Source: Moraxellaceae bacterium AER2_44_116 (GTDB lineage Bacteria > Pseudomonadota > Gammaproteobacteria > Pseudomonadales > Moraxellaceae). From it: DNA of 64,000 bases. The stretch covers positions 62,001 to 126,000 of the forward strand of contig VIAD01000005.1 in assembly GCA_006546595.1 (NCBI GenBank). The letters are read 5' to 3'. The notes beneath the pieces were generated by a model that made no database searches, was not told where the DNA came from, and saw only the letters and a program-made list of their open reading frames with translations. Below are positions 42,953-52,281 of the stretch, one piece after another (the first letter of the stretch is position 1; each line of letters opens with the position of its first letter). The position numbers and the translations under genes are program-made.

Positions 42953-44308
42953 TTAACCTGTGACCGTCATGACGGCCGAGACAAATTGTTGACCACGATC
43001 TTCATAATGCTTAAACATGTCAAAACTCGCGCAAGCAGGTGATAACAATACCGCATCGCCTGCGCTAGCCAATGCTTGTGCGCGATTGACGGCATCAATT
43101 AACGAACTGGCATACACTTTTTCTATTGGAGCGGTAATTGCTGCATCTATTTTGGCTGCATCTTCACCGATCAGAATAACTGCTTTACCGTAACGTGCTA
43201 AAACAGGCGACAATGGCGTAAAGTCTTGGCCTTTTCCGACTCCACCCGCAATTAGAATCACTTTTCCTGTTATTGCTGCGCCCAAACCATGTATCGCCGC
43301 TAATGTCGCCCCAACATTCGTGCCTTTGGAGTCATTGTACCAAGCGACCTGATGGTGTTTGGTGACTAATTGGCAACGATGCGCTAAGCCCTTAAAGTCT
43401 TTCAGTGTTTGCAACATCACAGACATCGGCAAGTTAACGGCCTCGCCTAAGGCCAACGCGGCCAAGGCATTAGCGATATTATGTTCCCCAAAAATACCCA
43501 TTTCACTGGCTAACATTAATTTTTCACGGCCTTTGGCTAGGTAAACCTGCCCTGCCTCTCGAATCACGCCATAGGTTTTTAAGTCTGGTGTATCCAAACC
43601 AAAACTGGTATGTGGCACAGAATCTGGCAATAACGGCACGGTTAATGCGTCTTGGCGATTAGTGACATAAAACTGGCAATTGCGATACACCCGATGCTTG
43701 GCTTGATGATAGTCGAGCATGTTGGCGTAACGATCCATATGATCTTCGCTAACATTCAACACAATAGCCGCTGCCGCTTTTAAACTATGGGTGGTTTCTA
43801 ATTGAAAACTGGATAACTCTAAAATATATAAATCAATCGCTGGATTTAATAACTCTAAAACGGGTGTCCCCAAATTACCACCCACACCCACAGGAATATG
43901 GGCATTTTCTGCCATTAATCCCACTAAGGTAGTGACCGTACTTTTGGCATTAGAACCCGTAATTGCCACAATGGGTTTATCGGTGGCTCGACAAAATAAC
44001 TCAATATCACCAATGACCGAAATACCAGCATTAATACGCGCCGATAATAATGCAGGCTCATTAATGGAGATTCCCGGACTGGTAATAATCTCGTGAGCAC
44101 GTAATAACAACGCCTCATCTAATTGACCTAAACTGACTTCGACTTCGGGAAATTCCGCCTGTAGCTCTGCTAAGTTAGGGGGCGTGAGACGGGTATCATT
44201 GACCGCGACTTGATAACCCAACGCACGCAAAAAACGGACACACGATAAGCCCGTTTTGCCTAAACCCACCACGACTCGCAAGCCTTCACGTTGCATAACA
44301 CCCGCCAT
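42953..44308 (-). CDS. murD: MurD, D-glutamate ligase
   Basis: A 451-residue Mur ligase adding D-Glu to UDP-MurNAc-L-Ala. It shows VVGLGKTGLSCVRFLRALG, SPGIS, an ATP loop GSNAKSTVTTLVG (Ala in place of Gly, as in some gammaproteobacteria), NVSEDHMDRY and NDSKGTNVGAT. The start is 53 nt downstream of mraY. Confidence 0.95.
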   Translation of the reverse strand: MAGVMQREGLRVVVGLGKTGLSCVRFLRALGYQVAVNDTRLTPPNLAELQAEFPEVEVSLGQLDEALLLRAHEIITSPGISINEPALLSARINAGISVIGDIELFCRATDKPIVAITGSNAKSTVTTLVGLMAENAHIPVGVGGNLGTPVLELLNPAIDLYILELSSFQLETTHSLKAAAAIVLNVSEDHMDRYANMLDYHQAKHRVYRNCQFYVTNRQDALTVPLLPDSVPHTSFGLDTPDLKTYGVIREAGQVYLAKGREKLMLASEMGIFGEHNIANALAALALGEAVNLPMSVMLQTLKDFKGLAHRCQLVTKHHQVAWYNDSKGTNVGATLAAIHGLGAAITGKVILIAGGVGKGQDFTPLSPVLARYGKAVILIGEDAAKIDAAITAPIEKVYASSLIDAVNRAQALASAGDAVLLSPACASFDMFKHYEDRGQQFVSAVMTVTG

Positions 44309-44361
44309 ATCCGCCCCAACCTATCTTTTCAACGTTTCCCCATCAACAGGAGAAAACAGGC

Positions 44362-45444
44362 TTACCGTAATTTCAAAGTCGTTAAACCCAATAACACCAA
44401 CATAAAGCTAATAATCCAAAAACGAACGACAACCTTCGTTTCAGGCCAGCCTTTTAACTCATAGTGATGGTGAATAGGTGCCATACGAAACACGCGTTTA
44501 CCGCGCAACTTGAATGAACCGACTTGTAAAATGACGGAGACAGTTTCCATGACGAACACACCGCCCATAATAAACAGGACGATCTCTTGACGAACAATCA
44601 CAGCAATCACGCCCAATACTGCGCCTAAGGCCAGTGCGCCAACGTCACCCATGAACACTTGTGCAGGATAAGCATTAAACCATAAAAAGCCTAAACCCGC
44701 GCCAATAATAGAACCGCAGATGACAATTAACTCACCACAACCCGCCACATAGGGAATATGGAGATATTCGGCAAATTTAATATTTCCCGATAAATAAGCG
44801 AATATGGCTAATGCACCTGCCACCATAACCGTCGGCATAATCGCTAAACCATCTAAACCATCAGTTAAATTCACCGCATTACTACTACCCACGATCACTA
44901 AATACGTTAATAGGATATAAAAAATACCCAGTGGTAAGACTAAGTTTTTGAAAAACGGGAAGATTAATGTGGTTTCAACAGGTGTTTTTGCCAACAAATA
45001 CAAACACACGGCGGCGGCAAGGCCACCCACAGACTGCCACAGGTACTTCCATTTTGCAGGTAAGCCTTGAGGAGATTTTTCGACAATTTTACGATAATCA
45101 TCGACCCAACCGACCGCGCCAAAAATCACCATCACTCCCAAGACAATCCAAATATAAGGATTGCTTAGGTTCGACCACAACAACGTGCTGACCCCAATGG
45201 CCACTAAAATCAACGCCCCACCCATCGTTGGCGTACCTGATTTAACTAAGTGTGTTTGTGGGCCATCGGTACGCACCGATTGACCAAATTTTAGGGTACG
45301 CAGATGCTCAATCATCCACGGCCCAAACCATAAGGCAATGCCCAATGCCGTTAAAATACTGAGCATGGCGCGTAAAGTTAAATAACTAAATACGTGAAAA
45401 CCTTTGTAATACTCGGAAAGAAAATCCGCTAACCATAGCAACAT
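44362..45444 (-). CDS. mraY: MraY, lipid I synthase
   Basis: A 360-residue inner-membrane transferase with about ten membrane segments, joining phospho-MurNAc-pentapeptide to undecaprenyl phosphate. Diagnostic motifs: GTPTMGGALIL, GWVDDYRKI, NAVNLTDGLDGLA and the HHHYELKGW segment. Normal length. Confidence 0.97.
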   Translation of the reverse strand: MLLWLADFLSEYYKGFHVFSYLTLRAMLSILTALGIALWFGPWMIEHLRTLKFGQSVRTDGPQTHLVKSGTPTMGGALILVAIGVSTLLWSNLSNPYIWIVLGVMVIFGAVGWVDDYRKIVEKSPQGLPAKWKYLWQSVGGLAAAVCLYLLAKTPVETTLIFPFFKNLVLPLGIFYILLTYLVIVGSSNAVNLTDGLDGLAIMPTVMVAGALAIFAYLSGNIKFAEYLHIPYVAGCGELIVICGSIIGAGLGFLWFNAYPAQVFMGDVGALALGAVLGVIAVIVRQEIVLFIMGGVFVMETVSVILQVGSFKLRGKRVFRMAPIHHHYELKGWPETKVVVRFWIISFMLVLLGLTTLKLR

Positions 45445-45470
45445 CGAGGTTGCTCCTTAAAAATATTTAT

Positions 45471-46808
45471 TTAATGAATTAATGCCTGTACGACGTTTTC
45501 CATCCGCGCACTGCGTGACCCTTTAATCAGGAGTGTCACCTCCGTATCACACTCTGCTCGCAAAGCAGCAATCAACGCCGACTGCTCAGTAAAGACCTTG
45601 GCTAAATCCCCATAACCACGGGCAGTTGCCTCACTAAAATGACCGACACAATACAGCGCATCTAACTGTTTGGCATTGGCATACGCGCCGACATCGTGAT
45701 GTAGGTTTGCAGCATCCTCGCCTAACTCACCCATCGCGCCTAGAACAACAATCCGTCGCCCTGAACATAATGCCAGCTCGTCAATAGCCGCTTTTACCGA
45801 ATTAGGATTGGCATTATAAGTGTCATCAATCACCGTCATTTGGCCGCGACGATGAAGCACCATGCGCCCTGCTGCCGCTTGTGCTTGATTTAAGCCGGTT
45901 TGTATATGTGCTAATGACAAACCACATGCCCACGCCAGTCCTGCTGCCGCTAATGCGTTGGCGACGTTATGTTGCCCGATCAACTGTAGTTGAATGGGTG
46001 TCGATTGTTCGGCAATGTGTAAATTAAATGCCCAAGCACCACCGGCCAAGCGTTTAGCATCGGTTGCATAGATATTGGCGTGTTGATCTTGAGTTGAAAA
46101 CGTCAAAATCTTATAGCTTTTAGCTAACTCTGAATGATAGGAAGCAAACTCATCATCTAGGTTAATAATCGCGGTGCCATTGGCTAATAAGCCACTAAAA
46201 ATTTCGCCTTTAGCTTTGGCAATGCCGTCACGACCGCCAAAACCTTCAAGATGAGCTGTTCCCACATTGTTAATCACCACCGCATGTGGCTGAACCAAAC
46301 CACAGGTGTACGCAATTTCACCTTGATGATTCGCGCCCAACTCAAAGACACCATAACGGTGGCTATCGTTTAATCGTAACAAGGTTAATGGCACACCAAT
46401 TTCATTATTTTTATTGCCTAAGGTCGCTAAGGTCTCGCCTGCTTGCCGAAAAATACTGGCCGTTAATTCTTTTGTCGTGGTTTTGCCACTACTACCCGTG
46501 ATGGCGACACCTAATAAGTCAAATTGCTCACGCCATGCTTTGGCTAATTGACCGAGAGCCAACTGTGTATTGGCCACAACAATTTGCGGCAATGCACTGT
46601 CAGCATGATATTGTGTAACGATTGCAGCCACTGCTCCGCGTTCTTCGGCAGTTTTTAGAAAAGCATTGGCATCAAAGTTTGCTCCACTTAAGGCAATAAA
46701 AACATCACCTTGAGTTATCGTACGCGTGTCTGTCGAAAACTGCTGTACGTCTAAATCATGACCCTGCAATTGCCCATGAATATGTTCAGCAATGACGGTT
46801 AATTTCAT
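45471..46808 (-). CDS. murF: MurF, D-Ala-D-Ala adding ligase
   Basis: A 445-residue Mur ligase that adds D-Ala-D-Ala to the UDP-MurNAc-tripeptide. Visible: STDTRTI, GDVFIALSG, ATP loop GSSGKTTTKEL, NNVGTAHLEGFG, DDTYNANPNS and KGSRSARMENV. The frame opens at 46841; ATG 46808 (MKLTVIAEHI) with GAGAAA upstream is preferred. It lies 57 nt after murE. Confidence 0.93.
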   Translation of the reverse strand: MKLTVIAEHIHGQLQGHDLDVQQFSTDTRTITQGDVFIALSGANFDANAFLKTAEERGAVAAIVTQYHADSALPQIVVANTQLALGQLAKAWREQFDLLGVAITGSSGKTTTKELTASIFRQAGETLATLGNKNNEIGVPLTLLRLNDSHRYGVFELGANHQGEIAYTCGLVQPHAVVINNVGTAHLEGFGGRDGIAKAKGEIFSGLLANGTAIINLDDEFASYHSELAKSYKILTFSTQDQHANIYATDAKRLAGGAWAFNLHIAEQSTPIQLQLIGQHNVANALAAAGLAWACGLSLAHIQTGLNQAQAAAGRMVLHRRGQMTVIDDTYNANPNSVKAAIDELALCSGRRIVVLGAMGELGEDAANLHHDVGAYANAKQLDALYCVGHFSEATARGYGDLAKVFTEQSALIAALRAECDTEVTLLIKGSRSARMENVVQALIH

Positions 46809-46865
46809 CGTTAATTTCTCTACATCAAAGGACTTATACATTTCATCGAAATGCCTAAGCTCAGA

Positions 46866-48317
46866 TTATTTATTTAATAATTGCTGAACAATTGCCGCGT
46901 CATCAAAGGGATAACGCACGCCATGAATCTCTTGATAATCCTCGTGACCTTTACCTGCAATTAATACCAAATCCCCTACTTGCGCGTGGGTCAGTGCATA
47001 TTCAATGGCTTGTTGGCGATCAGGGTTTATCGTGACTTGCTGCGGATTTAAAATGCCAACCATGATGTCAGCAATAATCGCGTCTATTTGTTCACTACGG
47101 GGATTATCAGCGGTGACAACAACTTTATCTGCCAAGCGCGTAGCAATCTCACCCATTAATGGTCGTTTACCTGTATCTCTATCGCCACCACAACCAAATA
47201 CACACCACAATTGGCCTTGGCTATGTTCACGTAAACTTGCTAACACTTTTTCTAAGGCATCAGGGGTATGAGCATAATCGACGACCACTGTAATACGATC
47301 ATTACTCAGACATTGCATCCGTCCACGAACAGGCTGAACGTGTGCCAATGCGGTTAACGCATCCGCTAAAGAAACATGAATACTTAACAGCCCTGCCAAC
47401 ACCGCCAATAAGTTACTGACGTTAAAACGACCTAATAACTGACTTTTTAAGTTAACAATGCCGAAAGGCGTTTTGATCGTTAGCACTAAACCTTGTAGCG
47501 AAGGTTCAATATGGAGGGCAACAAAATCGGCCTGACTGTCCGCTTGTTGGCTATACGTCCAGCAACGAACAGAAGGTAAAACAAGTGCCTGATACGCCAA
47601 ATAGGCAGGATCATCGGCATTAAAAATCGCCGTTTTTAGCGTTGGCCATTGAAACAATAAACCCTTTGCCTGTTGATAGGCATCCATTGAACCGTGATAG
47701 TCCAAATGGTCACGCGTTAAATTAGTAAAAATAGCGGTATCAATGGCTGTCGCAGTCAAACGACCTTGCTCTAAGCCGTGTGAACTGGCTTCCATCGCCA
47801 CCATCTTGACGTCAGCATCACGAAAACTCGCCAATTTTTTTTGTAGTTGTAGCGCTTCGAGCGTGGTGTGCGTCGATGGCTGAATATCCCCGACCAACCC
47901 ATTGCCCAATGTGCCTAATATTGCCGACTTCAATCCTAAATACTGACACGCATGGGCTAATAATTGAGCACAACTGGTTTTGCCATTCGTTCCTGTTACC
48001 GCAACCACATCAAATGACTGACTCGGCTGCTGATAAAAACGCGCCGCTATGTCGCCTAATAGCTGTGGCAACTGGGGAATAGCAAGAATGGGAATCCCGT
48101 TGATTAACTGCGTGTCATCGCTCGTTTGGCACAACACCGCCACCGCACCTTGGGCAATTGCTTGTGGAATAAAAGCGCGCGCATCATGACGTAAACCTTG
48201 CAAGGCAATAAACACATCACCTTGCTGAACATCACGACTATTGGTGCTTAAACCATGTACTGTGATGTCAGCATAGGCTTTAGGCGTTGCTGGCCATAAT
48301 TCAACTAAACGCAACAT
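46866..48317 (-). CDS. murE: MurE, meso-diaminopimelate ligase
   Basis: A 483-residue Mur ligase. ATP loop GTNGKTSCAQLL, NLTRDHLDYHG with MDAYQQAK, VDYAHTPDAL and DNPRSEQIDAI; the DNPR motif specifies meso-diaminopimelate rather than lysine. Its ATG overlaps the ftsI stop by one base (TAATG). Confidence 0.95.
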   Translation of the reverse strand: MLRLVELWPATPKAYADITVHGLSTNSRDVQQGDVFIALQGLRHDARAFIPQAIAQGAVAVLCQTSDDTQLINGIPILAIPQLPQLLGDIAARFYQQPSQSFDVVAVTGTNGKTSCAQLLAHACQYLGLKSAILGTLGNGLVGDIQPSTHTTLEALQLQKKLASFRDADVKMVAMEASSHGLEQGRLTATAIDTAIFTNLTRDHLDYHGSMDAYQQAKGLLFQWPTLKTAIFNADDPAYLAYQALVLPSVRCWTYSQQADSQADFVALHIEPSLQGLVLTIKTPFGIVNLKSQLLGRFNVSNLLAVLAGLLSIHVSLADALTALAHVQPVRGRMQCLSNDRITVVVDYAHTPDALEKVLASLREHSQGQLWCVFGCGGDRDTGKRPLMGEIATRLADKVVVTADNPRSEQIDAIIADIMVGILNPQQVTINPDRQQAIEYALTHAQVGDLVLIAGKGHEDYQEIHGVRYPFDDAAIVQQLLNK

Positions 48318-50143
48318 TAGGTCTTCTCTCCTGCAATGGGGGCAGTAATGACCGCTTTAACAGGAGAGGGATTCGCGGATGCTTTCATCACCACGGGCGC
48401 ATCTAAAGGCTTGTCGAGTGGCACATTCATGAGTCGTAAGGCTTCACCCATGACACGTGAAAAAACAGGCGCAGACACTGCACCACCGTAATAACCATTA
48501 TTTCGGGTGCTGGGCTCATCAATGACCACTGCCAACGCAATTTTGGGGTGACTCACAGGGGCAAACCCCGCAAATAATGCCATGTATTTATTGGCCGAAT
48601 AACGACCTGCCTCTGGCTTATGCGCTGTCCCCGTTTTGCCCGCCACACGATAACCGGGAACGGCTGCTCTAATTGCCGTCCCATCGGTGGAAACGACCGA
48701 CTCCATCATGGGGAATAATTGGTCGGCAATATGCTCGCTAATCAGACGTGTACCTTGTGGTGGCTGATTGACTTTAGTGAAGCTAATGGGTAATTGCACA
48801 CCCTTGTTGGCAATGGTGGCGTAAGAACGAATCAACTGCAAAACAGTCACTGCAATACCATTACCATACGACATCGTTGATAATTCAACAGGATTCCATG
48901 CGCTAGGTGGCTGCATTAAACCTTTCGACTCCCCCGGAAAGCCACTCCCCGTGGTTTTGCCAAAACCAAATCGTTGAAAAAATGTCGGCAATCCTTCACG
49001 CGGTAACGCCAAGGCAATTTGAGTTGCCCCGACATTACTTGACTTGGTAATAATCGTCCCTAAATCAATCACACCATAGTTTTCATGGTCTGTGACACGG
49101 TGGTTAAGCACCTGCATCGTTCCAGGATTGGTGTTAAATTTACTCTCAGGCGTAAACTTGCCACTTTCTAACCCTGCCGCTACCGTTAATACTTTCATCG
49201 TTGAACCCGGCTCAAACATATCAATCACGGCACGATTACGTAATTGTTGCGGATTTAAGGTACTACGATTATTCGGGTTGTAAGTTGGCTGGTTCACCAT
49301 TGCTAATACTTCACCCGTTTCAACATCCAAGGCAATCAAATAGCCTGCCTTCGCGCCACTTTCCGCCACGGTTATCGCCAACTCACGATTCGCAATATAC
49401 TGAATACGAGCATCAAAGCTCAACGTAATATCTTGGCCGGGTTTAGCAGGTTTTATTTCTGCAATATCTTTAACCTTATTGCCTTTACGATCACGAATAA
49501 CTTGTTGCAGCCCCGAAATGCCTTTTAGTTGATCTTCAAACTCTAATTCAACGCCTTCTTTACCCTTGTCATCTAAGTCAGTAAAACCAATGACGTGGGC
49601 TGTTGCTTCACCTTCAGGATAATAACGACGATACTCCGTTACGCCATAAACCGCAGGAAATTCACGATCAAGCACTACTTGGGCAATATCAGGTGGTAGA
49701 TGACGTTTGATATAGACAAATTCTTTTTTGGCATTTTTAGCAATACGCGCACTTAACTCAGCAGGCTCTAAACCAACGGCAATCGCTAATTCAGCCACAT
49801 CTAAAATCATGGGTTTTTTCGGTCTTTTTACCGTTTGATCGGGATGCGCTAACTCATAAACCTCTTTAGGATTCACCCACAACGACATCACAGGTGTGCT
49901 AATCGCAAGAGGCACACCGTTTCTATCCGTAATCATGCCACGATGGGCATTAATCGTTTCCGTACGTAAAACACGAGCATCGCCTTGTTTACGCAAAAAA
50001 TCCTTGTCAAAAACGTGGAGATAAACTGCTCTACCTGCCATGCCAAAAAAAAGCAGAACCAATATGCCTTGCAGAAAAACATGTCGCCCCGAAAAATCGG
50101 CACTTTCAACAAAGCCAAATAGTTTGGGAAGCTTCAATTTCAT
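48317..50143 (-). CDS. ftsI: FtsI (PBP3), septal transpeptidase
   Basis: A 608-residue class B penicillin-binding protein: one N-terminal membrane segment (about 22-42), a dimerisation domain and a transpeptidase domain with active-site Ser in EPGSTMK, SSN and KTGTAHK. It cross-links septal peptidoglycan and works with FtsW. Its ATG overlaps the ftsL stop by 4 nt. Confidence 0.96.
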   Translation of the reverse strand: MKLKLPKLFGFVESADFSGRHVFLQGILVLLFFGMAGRAVYLHVFDKDFLRKQGDARVLRTETINAHRGMITDRNGVPLAISTPVMSLWVNPKEVYELAHPDQTVKRPKKPMILDVAELAIAVGLEPAELSARIAKNAKKEFVYIKRHLPPDIAQVVLDREFPAVYGVTEYRRYYPEGEATAHVIGFTDLDDKGKEGVELEFEDQLKGISGLQQVIRDRKGNKVKDIAEIKPAKPGQDITLSFDARIQYIANRELAITVAESGAKAGYLIALDVETGEVLAMVNQPTYNPNNRSTLNPQQLRNRAVIDMFEPGSTMKVLTVAAGLESGKFTPESKFNTNPGTMQVLNHRVTDHENYGVIDLGTIITKSSNVGATQIALALPREGLPTFFQRFGFGKTTGSGFPGESKGLMQPPSAWNPVELSTMSYGNGIAVTVLQLIRSYATIANKGVQLPISFTKVNQPPQGTRLISEHIADQLFPMMESVVSTDGTAIRAAVPGYRVAGKTGTAHKPEAGRYSANKYMALFAGFAPVSHPKIALAVVIDEPSTRNNGYYGGAVSAPVFSRVMGEALRLMNVPLDKPLDAPVVMKASANPSPVKAVITAPIAGEKT

Positions 50144-50442
50144 GGTTGCACCATGACGACATTTTGTAGAGGCGCAGGTTGCATCTGCAATTCTTCAGTT
50201 GCCACAAAACCCACACGGCCATACGCTCCCCACGAGTGCTGCTCCAAAAGCAACTGCCCCCACTCGACATCTAATGCTTTACGTTGCTCGCGTAGCTGCT
50301 GTAACTCTTGCATCGCTAGACGCGCATGATGAACACTAAAGGCCACACTAATTGCCGAGCCCACTAAAGCAACAATCACCATCATCGCGATGAGTGCATT
50401 AAAACTCGGATGAAAGCTCTTTTTCAGCACATCTAACAACAT
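50140..50442 (-). CDS. ftsL: FtsL, divisome scaffold protein
   Basis: A 100-residue bitopic protein: short cytosolic tail, membrane segment (about 15-37) and a periplasmic coiled coil (RLAMQELQQLREQRKALDVE). With FtsB and FtsQ it activates FtsWI. Identified by position between rsmH and ftsI as much as by sequence, since FtsL is poorly conserved. Confidence 0.9.
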   Translation of the reverse strand: MLLDVLKKSFHPSFNALIAMMVIVALVGSAISVAFSVHHARLAMQELQQLREQRKALDVEWGQLLLEQHSWGAYGRVGFVATEELQMQPAPLQNVVMVQP

Positions 50443-50444
50443 GT

Positions 50445-51383
50445 TTAAGCCTCACTCAACTTTTTAGCAATCCGTAAATGCGCACTGCGTGAGCGCGGAT
50501 TTTGGGCTAATTCTTCTTGACCTGCCGATTTTTTACCGACAATTTTTAAGCGTGGATTTAAATCTTTAGCACGAATGGGGAAGTCTCTCGGTAAATCATC
50601 ACCTTTGGCTTCTTTTTGAAAAAACTGTTTCACCAAACGATCTTCTAAAGAATGAAAACTAATGACCGCCAACTTGCCGTTGGGTTTAAGCGCCGTTAAG
50701 GCTTGCGGCAAAAAGGTTTTAATGTCATCTAATTCTTGATTTACCGCGATACGAATGGCTTGAAAACTGCGCGTAGCAGGATTTTTATGACGTTCCCACG
50801 AGGGATGCGCTTCAGCAACAATATCCGATAGCTTTTTAGTGGACGTAATGGGTGCTATAGCCACTTCTTTTTTAATGGCACGCGCAATACGACGGCTAAA
50901 TTTTTCTTCACCATATTGAAACAAGGCATTGGCTAAATCTTCTTCAGAAACCGTCACCAACCAATCGGCAGCACTCACCCCTTGATTGGGATTCATCCGC
51001 ATATCGAGCGGGCCATCATTCATAAAACTAAAGCCACGACTCGCATCATCCAACTGTGGTGATGACACGCCTAAATCCGCCATAATGCCATCGACTTTAC
51101 CCACTAAATCACGTTCAGTTAATACCTGTGCTAACTCGGCAAAACTGGCATGAATAATGGTAAATCGAGCATCTTCTGCCATGAGCTTTTCACCTGCACT
51201 AATCGCCTCTGGATCTTTATCAAAAGCCAACAAACGTGCATTGCTGCCCAATGTTGCTAATAAGGCTCGACTATGACCACCCCGCCCAAACGTTGCATCG
51301 ACATAGATACCGTCAGTATCAGCGAGAACCGCTTCTACCGTTTCAGTTAATAGAACAGAAAGATGCACAAAAGGAGTGGTCAT
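50445..51383 (-). CDS. rsmH: RsmH, 16S rRNA m4C1402 methyltransferase
   Basis: A 312-residue SAM-dependent methyltransferase for C1402 of 16S rRNA. Motifs: DATFGRGGHSRALL, FDKDPEAI, GIMADLGVSSPQLD, RGFSFMNDGPLDMRM and ISFHSLEDRLVK. It is the first gene of the dcw block here. mraZ, which often precedes it, is absent: rnpB stands there instead. Confidence 0.95.
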   Translation of the reverse strand: MTTPFVHLSVLLTETVEAVLADTDGIYVDATFGRGGHSRALLATLGSNARLLAFDKDPEAISAGEKLMAEDARFTIIHASFAELAQVLTERDLVGKVDGIMADLGVSSPQLDDASRGFSFMNDGPLDMRMNPNQGVSAADWLVTVSEEDLANALFQYGEEKFSRRIARAIKKEVAIAPITSTKKLSDIVAEAHPSWERHKNPATRSFQAIRIAVNQELDDIKTFLPQALTALKPNGKLAVISFHSLEDRLVKQFFQKEAKGDDLPRDFPIRAKDLNPRLKIVGKKSAGQEELAQNPRSRSAHLRIAKKLSEA

Positions 51384-51699
51384 AAATACGCCAACATAAC
51401 GAACATATAAGGGAAAGGGCGACTTAGGCCAAGGAAATAAGTATCAAATGATTAACACATTTAACAGGCCACAAACTATAGAGAGGCTACAAATCAGCGT
51501 CAAGGGTATTAAAGCGGATGACGAGAGTATTTTAACCTGATTTTTCAGACACTTAAATGCAAAAAATGAAGTGTCAAAATCATAAATCAACAGACTAAAT
51601 GATTCTCTTCATAATTCACTTTAATTTGACTGTTTTGTTGCTTTTTTGTGACAGGACTTTCCATTTTCAGGACATGAATTTAAGGGAGGATAAAAAAGT
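51384..51699 (-). promoter_or_regulatory. Upstream region of the dcw block with an inverted repeat
   Basis: A 316-nt gap between rnpB and rsmH that should hold the main dcw promoter. GACACTT and AAGTGTC (51548-51575) are 7-bp inverted arms; on the minus strand the right arm forms part of a TTGACA hexamer, and TAAAAT lies further down. This could be a promoter with an overlapping operator, but the exact promoter is not certain. Confidence 0.4.
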
Positions 51700-52051
51700 G
51701 AGAGTTGGCCTATAAGCCGGGTTCTGTCGAGGATGATCATTCCTCTAGGCGTACAGTCACCTGTACGCTCATGCAACCTACCCGCATCCAGCGCGGGCCA
51801 CGCCAATGGATGCCTATTTGGTCTTGCTTCAAGTGGGGTTTACCCTGCCGCAACTGGTTGCCCAGTGCGCGGTGCGCTCTTACCGCACCTTTTCACCCTT
51901 ACCTGCACGGTTACCCGTACATCGGCGGTTCAGCTCTCTGTTGCACTTTCCGTCAGCTCACGCTGCCTAGGCGTTACCTAGCACTTTGCCCTACGAAGCC
52001 CGGACTTTCCTCCCCTTGTTTGCACAAGCGGCGATCATCCAGCCAACTCTC
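51700..52051 (-). ncRNA. rnpB: RNase P RNA (class A)
   Basis: The minus strand carries the universal RNase P RNA core: GGGGAGGAAAGTCCGGGC near the 5' end and ACAGAACCCGGCTTATAG near the 3' end. GAGAGTTGGC and GCCAACTCTC pair as the P1 helix and set ends at about 52051 and 51700 (352 nt). CACTTTTTT directly after P1 acts as terminator. It is the catalytic subunit that trims tRNA 5' ends. Confidence 0.97.
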
Positions 52052-52121
52052 GGCGCGAAGGATAACAGGCTTTTTTAATAGGGCAAGGTTTTTATCTGAT
52101 TTGTCGCTGAGATATTCTCCC

Positions 52122-52172
52122 CTTCGACTCCGATCAGGGAGCATTTTTGCCGTTGGCTGAGCGGAATCGAAG
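52122..52172. repeat. Inverted repeat of the TCGAAG type
   Basis: CTTCGACTCCGATCAG and CTGAGCGGAATCGAAG are 16-bp arms with two mismatches. It lies between rnpB and the giant gene and is related in its ends to 1429-1471. Confidence 0.6.
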
Positions 52173-52281
52173 ACTACTTTGAAGTGAGCTTAGATTTTTT
52201 CGCTACAGTTCAAAATGCTAACAGCCTCTAATGAATTTAGAACTCAAAGCATCCTTGCTTTTGAACTCATGTTGCAAATAA

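Noticed and set aside
51705..52160. A 151-codon open frame on the strand opposite rnpB
   Set aside because: It is antisense to the RNase P RNA, a structured RNA that commonly leaves long accidental frames.
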